From the NCBI RefSeq assembly GCF_004168365.1, contig NZ_CP035704.1, positions 2,294,001-2,358,000 of the forward strand: DNA of 64,000 bases, given 5' to 3'. The stretch comes from Pseudolysobacter antarcticus. Its GTDB lineage: Bacteria; Pseudomonadota; Gammaproteobacteria; Xanthomonadales; Rhodanobacteraceae. This document shows, one piece after another, positions 57,949-64,000 of the stretch. The position numbers and the translations under genes are program-made. Each line of letters begins with the position of its first letter. Position 1 is the stretch's first letter. The notes under the pieces were generated by a model, which did no database searches, had not been told where the DNA came from, and saw nothing but the letters and a program-made list of their open reading frames with translations.

Positions 57949-59231
57949 GCGGGGATTTCATCGCCGTTTATGCCGACTGGGATGGGCTGTTGCAGCCATT
58001 ATTGCTGGGGCGTTGTTACACCCATCGCACGGCTGGCCGCGAAGTCTTCGATTTTGAGTTTGATGCGACATTCTTGCGCCGCGCGGGTTCGGCCAATCTT
58101 GTGCTGGATCCCGGCCTTGGCTTGTTCGAAGGTCGGCAATATCCGGTCCAGGGTCAGGAAACCTTTGGCGCATTCGCCGACGCCAGCCCAGATCGCTGGG
58201 GCCGCATGCTCATGCGCCGGCGCCTTGAGCGTGCGCAACGCGCGGGCCAGGTTGATGTCAAATTCAGGCTGCACGAATCCGATTATCTGCTCGGTGTACA
58301 CGATAATTACCGGGTCGGTGCCTTGCGTTTTCGTCGCAACGATGAAGGCCCATTTCTCGATGATCAACACGACGTCGCAGCGCCGCCGTTTGTCCAACTG
58401 CGCGCGCTTGAGGCCGCCAGCCTTGCGCTTGAGCGAGACGAGAACAATACCGACAGCGATGCCGACGAATGGCTGCGCATGCTGGTTGCTCCCGGTGGAT
58501 CGCTCGGTGGCGCTCGGCCGAAAGCTAGCGTGGTTGATCCGCAGGGCCACCTCTGGATTGCCAAATTTCCGAGCGTTCGCGACGAATACGATGTCGGTGC
58601 CTGGGAAATGCTGGTCCACACTCTGGCCAGAGCCTGTGGTCTGACCGTGCCCGGGGCACTGCTGCGGCGTTTTGGCAGCCATCAGCACACCTTTCTGATC
58701 AAGCGTTTCGACCGTACCTCAGTTGGCCGACGGCTGCACTTTGCCTCGGCCATGAATCTGACCGGCCACCAGGATGGCGATGACGCGAACACGGGCGCGA
58801 GCTACCTGGAGATTGCCCGAGTGCTGATGACCGACGGATCCAGAACCGATGCCGATCTGCGCGAGTTATGGTCACGCATCGTCTTTAGTCTGCTGGTATC
58901 GAATAGCGACGATCACTTGCGCAACCATGGGTTTCTGCTTGAGCCCGGCACAGGCTGGCGGCTTTCACCGGCGTTCGATATCAACCCCGTTCCATTTGCG
59001 CATGGGCTCAAGCTCAACATCAGCGCTGCAGACAACGCGCTTGATCTCGATCTCGCGAGGTCGGTGGCGCAGTATTTCAGAGTGTCGGCTGCCGCTGCGA
59101 ACGAGATCATCGAACAGCAGCAGCAGATTGTGGCGCAGTGGCGAACGATCGCTGATGCAATCGGTATTCCTGCGTCGGAACAACGTCGTCTCGCCAGCGC
59201 TTTTTTATTGGCTGAGGCTGGCGTCAAGTGA
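57945..59231 (+). CDS. HipA-family Ser/Thr kinase toxin
   Basis: The 428-residue protein has the HipA fold: an N-terminal subdomain ([15 protein letters not shown]), P-loop-like [11 protein letters not shown] at about 186-196, ATP lysine K207 in WIAKFP, catalytic [12 protein letters not shown] at 319-330 and metal-binding D345 in AFDINP. HipA of E. coli phosphorylates glutamyl-tRNA synthetase; targets of other HipA clades differ. All kinase residues are present, so it looks active. Confidence 0.92.
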   Translation: MSGDFIAVYADWDGLLQPLLLGRCYTHRTAGREVFDFEFDATFLRRAGSANLVLDPGLGLFEGRQYPVQGQETFGAFADASPDRWGRMLMRRRLERAQRAGQVDVKFRLHESDYLLGVHDNYRVGALRFRRNDEGPFLDDQHDVAAPPFVQLRALEAASLALERDENNTDSDADEWLRMLVAPGGSLGGARPKASVVDPQGHLWIAKFPSVRDEYDVGAWEMLVHTLARACGLTVPGALLRRFGSHQHTFLIKRFDRTSVGRRLHFASAMNLTGHQDGDDANTGASYLEIARVLMTDGSRTDADLRELWSRIVFSLLVSNSDDHLRNHGFLLEPGTGWRLSPAFDINPVPFAHGLKLNISAADNALDLDLARSVAQYFRVSAAAANEIIEQQQQIVAQWRTIADAIGIPASEQRRLASAFLLAEAGVK

Positions 59232-59385
59232 TATCAAAAGAATCATTGAATCGCGTCGGGAAGGCGATAAGCGACTCATCGTGCGTGACTCACATGCGAG
59301 ATCAGCTTCGCGCCGGGTAAACTGTCGCATCGGCAGGAACGCAGTCTGAGCGCTTTGCCATGTATCGATTCAAAGAGAGACGATC

Positions 59386-59874
59386 TTGCGCGAACCATCT
59401 ATAGCAGACGCCATCGACCCAGCTGCGGTAGACGATCTGCGCTGGATGCAACGTGCGCTGGCTTTGGCGCGCGATGCGGAAGCCGAAGGCGAAGTACCGG
59501 TTGGTGCGGTGCTGGTGCGCGATGGCAGCGTCATCGGCGAGGGCTGGAATCGCAGCATCATTCTGAGTGACGCCAGCGCACATGCCGAAATTCAGGCCTT
59601 GCGTGGCGCTGGACAAAGCCAGAAAAACTATCGTTTCCCGGATGCAACCCTGTATGTGACGCTGGAGCCGTGTGCGATGTGTGCGATGGCGCTGGTGCAT
59701 GCGCGAGTGGCGCGAGTGGTGTATGCCGCCGCCGATCCGAAAACCGGTGCCGCTGGCAGCGTGTTCGATATTCTGATTTCCGAAAAACACAACCATCGTA
59801 TTGATGTGCAGGCGGGCATCTGTGCCGATGAATCGAGCGAGCTGTTGCGTCAGTTTTTTCGCAAGCGCCGCTGA
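59386..59874 (+). CDS. tadA: tRNA-specific adenosine deaminase TadA
   Basis: The 162-residue enzyme converts A34 to inosine in tRNA-Arg(ACG). Zinc site HAEIQAL (His, and catalytic Glu) and PCAMCAMAL (two Cys) are present. The start is a TTG at 59386; the first internal ATG (59446) would remove residues before the MQRALALARDAEAEGEVPVGAV core. Family-normal length. Confidence 0.95.
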   Translation: MREPSIADAIDPAAVDDLRWMQRALALARDAEAEGEVPVGAVLVRDGSVIGEGWNRSIILSDASAHAEIQALRGAGQSQKNYRFPDATLYVTLEPCAMCAMALVHARVARVVYAAADPKTGAAGSVFDILISEKHNHRIDVQAGICADESSELLRQFFRKRR

Positions 59875-59926
59875 ATAACGCGCGCCGCATTGGTTGCAGG
59901 TTACAGCGACGTTTGTCTGCAGCGAA

Positions 59927-60934
59927 TCAAACCTTGTAGAAATCCCGATACCAATCGACGAAACGCTGCACACCGATCTCGACTGGTGTGCTGGGCGAAT
60001 AGCCGGTATCGCGCGTCAACTCCGCGACATCTGCGTAAGTGTCAGCGACATCACCGGCCTGCATCGGCAGCAGATTCTTGATCGCACGTTTGCCCAGGCA
60101 ATCCTCGATCACTTCGATGTAGCGCGCCAGCTCGATCGGCTGATGATTGCCGATGTTATAGACGCGGTACGGTGCGGCCGAGGACGCCGCGGTCGGATGC
60201 ATCGGGTCGAATGTCGTATCACCTTGCGGCACGCGATCCAGCACACGAATCACACCCTCGACGATGTCGTCGATATAGGTGAAATCGCGCGTATGTTTGC
60301 CGTGATTGAACACGTCGATGGGCTGGCCTGCGAGAATGTTGGCGGTGAACTTGAACAGTGCCATATCCGGGCGCCCCCACGGTCCGTAGACCGTGAAAAA
60401 ACGCAGGCCGGTGGTCGGGATCGCGAACAGATGGCTGTAGGTATGCGCCATCAATTCGTTGGCTTTTTTGGTCGCGGCATACAGGCTCACTGGATGATCG
60501 ACATTGTGCTGCACCGAAAACGGCAGCAGCTTGTTGGCGCCGTAAACCGAGCTACTGGATGCGTATACCAGATGTTCAACTTGCGTATGCCGACATGCTT
60601 CAAGAATGTTGGTGAAGCCTATGATATTACTCTGGATATAGGCGTGCGGATTCTCGAGCGAATAACGTACGCCAGCTTGTGCCGCGAGATTGACGACACG
60701 CTGCGGCGCAAACTGCGCGAAGGCCGCATCCAGCGTGGCGCGGTCTTCGAGATCGGCGGTGATGTGCTGATAATTGGCGTGCTCACGCAGCCGTACCAGC
60801 CGCGCGTGTTTCAGGCGCACGTCGTAGTACGTGTTGAGATTGTCGTAGCCGAGCACTTCATCGCCGCGTGCCAACAGCCGCTGGCTCAATGCGGCGCCGA
60901 TGAATCCTGCCGATCCGGTAACGAGTATGCGCAT
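59927..60934 (-). CDS. NAD-dependent nucleotide-sugar epimerase (UDP-glucuronate 4-epimerase-like)
   Basis: The 335-residue extended SDR has TGSAGFIG at 7-14, [23 protein letters not shown] and the catalytic Tyr-Lys in [15 protein letters not shown]. The sequence is typical of UDP-glucuronate/galacturonate epimerases of the LspL/Cap1J group. It works on UDP-sugars for capsule or O-antigen and follows the dehydrogenase gene on the same strand, after 79 bp. Confidence 0.9.
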   Translation of the reverse strand: MRILVTGSAGFIGAALSQRLLARGDEVLGYDNLNTYYDVRLKHARLVRLREHANYQHITADLEDRATLDAAFAQFAPQRVVNLAAQAGVRYSLENPHAYIQSNIIGFTNILEACRHTQVEHLVYASSSSVYGANKLLPFSVQHNVDHPVSLYAATKKANELMAHTYSHLFAIPTTGLRFFTVYGPWGRPDMALFKFTANILAGQPIDVFNHGKHTRDFTYIDDIVEGVIRVLDRVPQGDTTFDPMHPTAASSAAPYRVYNIGNHQPIELARYIEVIEDCLGKRAIKNLLPMQAGDVADTYADVAELTRDTGYSPSTPVEIGVQRFVDWYRDFYKV

Positions 60935-61013
60935 GGCGATTTATTTCTCTTGGAATTATTTGTAACTTGCAGATCGATAATTCAAATGCTGGCGATTAGC
61001 CAGCCGCACGTGA

Positions 61014-62306
61014 TCAAAGTCGATCGTCGACTTGATCCTTCGGAAACACTTGCTTGACGTCGAACAGCACTACATGCGGTTGACCGAGCGCGCGGATATT
61101 CTGCACGCCCAGCGTAATGAATTCGCGATGGCTGACCGCCAGAATGATCGCGTCGTAATTCGCGGCATTCAACGCCGGCAACAAGTCCAGCCCGTATTCC
61201 GCTTTGGCCTGTGCCGGGCTGGCCCACGGATCGTAAACATCCACCTGCGCGTTGTAACTCTGGAATTCGCGCACCACGTCGATCACCCGTGTATTGCGCA
61301 GATCAGGGCAGTTTTCCTTGAAGGTGAGACCGAGCACGAGGATGCGCGCCTGCGCCGCGTGGATGCGCCGCTGAGTCATGAGCTTGATCACACGTCGCGC
61401 GACCTGGCTGCCCATTTCATCGTTGATGCGTCGTCCAGCCAGAATCATTTCCGGATGGAAGCCGATCTGCTGCGCCTTGTGCGTGAGGTAATACGGATCG
61501 ACACCGATGCAATGGCCGCCGACCAGCCCGGGGCGAAACGGCAGGAAATTCCATTTTGTGCCGGCGGCTTCGAGCACTTCCTGCGTGTCCAAACCGAGCC
61601 GATGGAAGATCAAAGAGAGTTCATTGATCAGCGCGATATTCACATCGCGCTGGGTGTTTTCGATCACCTTGGCGGCTTCGGCGACCCGAATCGACGAGGC
61701 TTTGTGCGTGCCGGCGTGCACAATCAGACGATACACCTGATCGACGAATTCGGCGGCATCGGGTGTCGATCCCGACGTGATCTTGACGATGGTTTCGAGC
61801 CGATGCAATTTGTCGCCCGGATTGATGCGCTCCGGGCTGTAGCCGACAAAAAAATCTTGGTTGAAGCGCAGACCGGATTCTTGTTCGAGGATCGGCACGC
61901 AGATTTCTTCGGTCGCGCCGGGATACACGGTCGATTCGTAAATCACCACCGAGCCCGGTTTCAGCGCGCTCGCAATAAACTGTGTGGCGGATTCGAGCGG
62001 ACGCAGATCGGGACGTTTGAAATCATCGATCGGCGTCGGCACGGTGATGATGAAGACGTTGCAGCGTTTGAGATCGGCGGCATCGTGGCTGAAACTCAGT
62101 TGTGTCGCTGCGCGCAATTCATCGGCACTCACTTCGAGCGTTGAATCCTGTTGCTGCTTGAGTTCGGTGACGCGACGTTGATCGATATCAAAACCGAGCG
62201 TGGGCCGCTGCCGCGAAAACGCTACGGCCAGCGGCAATCCGACATAACCCAATCCGATCACACCGATCTGGACATCGGCAAGCGAAGGCAAACTGACAAC
62301 GTGCAT
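61014..62306 (-). CDS. UDP-sugar dehydrogenase (WbpO/TviB-like)
   Basis: The 430-residue enzyme starts at ATG 62306 ([11 protein letters not shown]); a frame from 62330 is open. Rossmann motif [28 protein letters not shown], and the catalytic loop [21 protein letters not shown] with nucleophilic Cys. The [12 protein letters not shown] form is characteristic of UDP-N-acetylhexosamine dehydrogenases. With the neighbouring epimerase it probably provides activated uronic acids for surface polysaccharide. An IS200-type element lies just upstream and may affect its promoter. Confidence 0.9.
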   Translation of the reverse strand: MHVVSLPSLADVQIGVIGLGYVGLPLAVAFSRQRPTLGFDIDQRRVTELKQQQDSTLEVSADELRAATQLSFSHDAADLKRCNVFIITVPTPIDDFKRPDLRPLESATQFIASALKPGSVVIYESTVYPGATEEICVPILEQESGLRFNQDFFVGYSPERINPGDKLHRLETIVKITSGSTPDAAEFVDQVYRLIVHAGTHKASSIRVAEAAKVIENTQRDVNIALINELSLIFHRLGLDTQEVLEAAGTKWNFLPFRPGLVGGHCIGVDPYYLTHKAQQIGFHPEMILAGRRINDEMGSQVARRVIKLMTQRRIHAAQARILVLGLTFKENCPDLRNTRVIDVVREFQSYNAQVDVYDPWASPAQAKAEYGLDLLPALNAANYDAIILAVSHREFITLGVQNIRALGQPHVVLFDVKQVFPKDQVDDRL

Positions 62307-62356
62307 ACGTGGGCGCGAACCTGTCGGCAAAACGCTAGTCTAAACCAATAAGGGAG

Positions 62357-62992
62357 ATCCCCCGGCTATGCCGGGGTGGCAGTAACAGTTTGACAATTCC
62401 GGGAGTCCATCGAAGAAACTCCGTTCGTGAGCCGCCAAGCACATGAACGGAGAATCCCGATGGACGAGTACGAAAGCCTAAGTCACACGAAATGGGAGTG
62501 CAAATACCATATCGTGTTTATACCGAAGTTTCGCAGGAAGAGTTTGTATGGAGATTTGCGTCGGCATCTGGGGGAGGTGTTCCGTCAGTTGGCAGGGCAA
62601 CGCGAGAGCCGAATAGAAGAAGGGCATTTGATGTCAGATCACGTGCACATGCTGATTGCGATACCGCCGAAGTATGCGGTGTCGCAAGTGGTGGGGTATA
62701 TCAAAGGCAAGAGCGCGATCCATCTGGCGCGGACGTATGGCGAGCGGAAACGAAATTTCACGGGGCAACATTTCTGGGCTCGAGGGTACTTCGTATCAAC
62801 GGTGGGTCGAGACGAAGCGCAGATACGAGCGTACATACAGAACTAGGAGCATGAAGATCGCCGACTGGAACAGTTGAATCTGTGGCGTTAACCGGCACCA
62901 CAAGGTGCCACTGAAACTGGGGACGCGTTAGCGCCCCCGATTAGCCGCTTTGAGCGGCTCACACAATAAAGCCCCCGGCTTTGCCGGGGGAT
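62357..62992 (+). mobile_element. IS200/IS605-family element with hairpin ends
   Basis: The transposase-like gene is bracketed by similar hairpins: CCCCGGC-TAT-GCCGGGG at 62360-62376 and CCCCCGGC-TTT-GCCGGGGG at 62972-62990. Further palindromes lie at 62921-62940 and 62943-62959 (AGCCGCT-TTG-AGCGGCT). Hairpins rather than inverted repeats fit IS200/IS605 subterminal structures. Exact ends cannot be set from one copy. The right hairpin is flanked by AAAG and ATATTT and could also terminate transcription. Confidence 0.8.
62460..62846 (+). pseudogene. IS200-type Y1 transposase TnpA, amber-interrupted
   Basis: The 128-residue frame from ATG 62460 (an in-frame start at 62427 exists) has the HUH motif SDHVHMLIAIPP (H61, H63) and catalytic-tyrosine helix RAYIQN (Y125). 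It stops at a TAG (62844-62846) where relatives usually have Gln. After the TAG the same frame continues EHEDRRLEQLNLWR to TAA at 62889-62891, so one C-to-T change would explain the interruption. In IS608 TnpA the equivalent Gln (Y+4) is a metal ligand, so the protein is probably inactive unless the stop is read through. Confidence 0.85.
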
Positions 62993-63045
62993 ATTTACTG
63001 CGTTGCCGCGGCGCCTTGCGAACTTTGTTGTATCGGCTTGCTGGA

Positions 63046-63999
63046 TCAGAGAATGTAGTGCAGGCCGATCGAACCCAACTGCCGGGCCTCGATCTGCAAA
63101 CCATTCACGCGCTGATATAGCGGAACCTGCACAAACGCGAACGCCGAGAAACGCCGGTTGATATTCCAGGTCACACCGGGGCTCAGATAGACCAGACTCG
63201 CGCCACTGTTGTCGACATCTGCATTGGCACCGACTTCGCGTTTTTCGATGCGCGCATTGATCTGCAACTGCGGCACAAACGTCGTGCTGGCCATGTAGCG
63301 GAGGCCGAGGTTGAGATTCACGCCAGCGCTCGGTTTGAAATCCTCGCGTGAATTCAACGGCTGCTGCACCAGTGCTTGCGCGAAATATCCCCAGTCGGGC
63401 GTGAGCGCACCGAAACCGTACGCGCCGAAAAGCAAGTCAGTAGTGCCGGTGCCAAGCTGCAGACCGCGATCGACGATCTCTCCGGTTTGTGGCCCGCTGG
63501 CAAACGTGTCGTTGAATTTGCCGGTGGCGAATTTCAGACCGAACTGCAGGCCGATATTGTGCTCGTCATTGAATCCCTGGAAACGCCCGAGCACACGCAG
63601 ATCGCCGATGCCGTTGTCGTGCGAGGTGGAAATATCGCTATCGCCTTCAGCCAAGGTGGCGTGGCTGCGATTACTCCACGGCAACTGGATGCCGATTCCC
63701 CAGTTCTTGTCCGGGCTGTAGTCGAGCGCGAGGTTGTAGTTGCGATTGATCGTGTATTGCTGGACTTCCTGATCAGCCGAACTGACGCTGCTGCGCGACA
63801 CTTTATCGCTGCCGGAGCGCAATTGATCCTGATCGAAATAGTCGAAACGAAAATCCGCGCGCCAGCCGCTGCCAGCAACCAGACCCTGACTGCCCCAATC
63901 GGAACTCAAGGTACAACCGCACGCCGAGCAGGCGATGGCAGGCATCGGCGCAAACGCAGTGCCTGCGAGCAAGGTGACAACGAAATAACGACCATGACT
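63046..63999 (-). CDS. Outer-membrane beta-barrel-like protein, 5' end outside window
   Basis: At least 317 residues; the frame is open to the window edge (reading SHGRYFVVTLLAGTAFAPMPAIA before the first internal candidate start, a TTG at 63972), so the true start probably lies beyond. After the signal peptide comes ACSACGCTL, a cluster of three cysteines, then alternating strand patterns (WRADFRFDYFDQ, IGLQFGLKFATGKF, LNLGLRYMASTTFVPQLQINARIEKR) ending in an aromatic/Leu C-terminus (SIGLHYIL) common in barrels. Possible substrate channel or metal-related porin; not identified. Confidence 0.65.
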   Translation of the reverse strand, partial: SHGRYFVVTLLAGTAFAPMPAIACSACGCTLSSDWGSQGLVAGSGWRADFRFDYFDQDQLRSGSDKVSRSSVSSADQEVQQYTINRNYNLALDYSPDKNWGIGIQLPWSNRSHATLAEGDSDISTSHDNGIGDLRVLGRFQGFNDEHNIGLQFGLKFATGKFNDTFASGPQTGEIVDRGLQLGTGTTDLLFGAYGFGALTPDWGYFAQALVQQPLNSREDFKPSAGVNLNLGLRYMASTTFVPQLQINARIEKREVGANADVDNSGASLVYLSPGVTWNINRRFSAFAFVQVPLYQRVNGLQIEARQLGSIGLHYIL

Positions 64000-64000
64000 G

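Noticed and set aside
59236-59270. Duplicate guaA tail after hipA as a second att site
   Set aside because: A short TGATATCA and AGAAT..GAAT similarity exists, but it does not extend or encode the GuaA C-terminus.
59894-61057. 387-residue plus-strand ORF opposite the epimerase
   Set aside because: No domain recognised; the minus strand carries a full SDR epimerase.
61032-62144. 370-residue plus-strand ORF opposite the UDP-sugar dehydrogenase
   Set aside because: Composition typical of a complementary-strand artefact; the dehydrogenase is complete on the other strand.

Overview
The window looks like a chromosomal stretch of a gammaproteobacterium, most plausibly a Xanthomonadales/Rhodanobacteraceae-type organism. 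This is inferred from the housekeeping gene orders (lepA-lepB-DUF4845-rnc-era-recO; rlmN-pilF-rodZ-yfgM-bamB-der; divergent bamE/fur; ssrA near smpB), from a tmRNA tag reading ANDDNYALAA, from a Fur without the CxxC pair, and from moderately GC-rich coding DNA with strong antisense shadow ORFs. The taxonomic call is inference.

Layout. 1-4.1 kb: a GIY-YIG-like protein, then ligD and ku, the two-component bacterial NHEJ system. 4.2-7.5 kb (minus strand): an ECF-like sigma factor translationally coupled to a large membrane Ser/Thr kinase with a periplasmic repeat domain. 7.8-9.4 kb: two exported proteins of unknown function on either side of a bidirectional terminator. About 9.64-18.77 kb: a genomic island in the 3' end of the tmRNA gene ssrA. 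It is bounded by an approximately 85-bp direct repeat and carries a P4-type tyrosine integrase, an AlpA regulator, a primase with an apparent 1-nt frameshift, small phage-like ORFs, an XRE regulator, two exported proteins, an SRAP/HMCES-like protein, and an IS3-family insertion that truncates one island gene. An additional att-like/arm-site motif at 11.45-11.54 kb suggests the island is composite.

18.8-22.5 kb: ssrA and smpB (trans-translation), ratA-rnfH, bamE, fur and tRNA-Pro(CGG). 22.7-31.7 kb: hisS, an unusually long histidine/aromatic ammonia-lyase, then the lepA-lepB-rnc-era-recO block. 31.8-36.3 kb: a fatty-acid beta-oxidation operon (PsrA-like TetR regulator, FadN-like bifunctional enzyme, thiolase) with a palindromic operator upstream of the regulator. 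36.5-43.5 kb: ndk, rlmN, pilF, rodZ, yfgM, bamB and der. 43.5-46.5 kb: molybdenum cofactor genes mobA-moeA-moeB, the last with an N-terminal rhodanese domain. 46.6-51.6 kb: a DUF1244 protein, folD and a complete TatT-DctP-DctQ-DctM TRAP transporter set. 51.6-53.5 kb: a membrane sulfatase/LTA-synthase-like enzyme. 53.6-57.4 kb: guaB, an exported hypothetical and guaA. 57.4-59.2 kb: a hipBA toxin-antitoxin pair behind the 3' end of guaA. 59.4-62.3 kb: tadA and two nucleotide-sugar genes (UDP-sugar epimerase and dehydrogenase). 62.35-63.0 kb: an IS200/IS605-family element whose transposase carries an amber codon at the predicted metal-ligand glutamine. The window ends in an outer-membrane beta-barrel-like gene whose 5' end lies outside.

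The parts most worth a second look are the composite ssrA island (its att structure, frameshifted primase and SRAP cargo), the long ammonia-lyase beside hisS, the amber-mutated IS200 transposase, the GIY-YIG gene beside NHEJ, and hipBA behind guaA.
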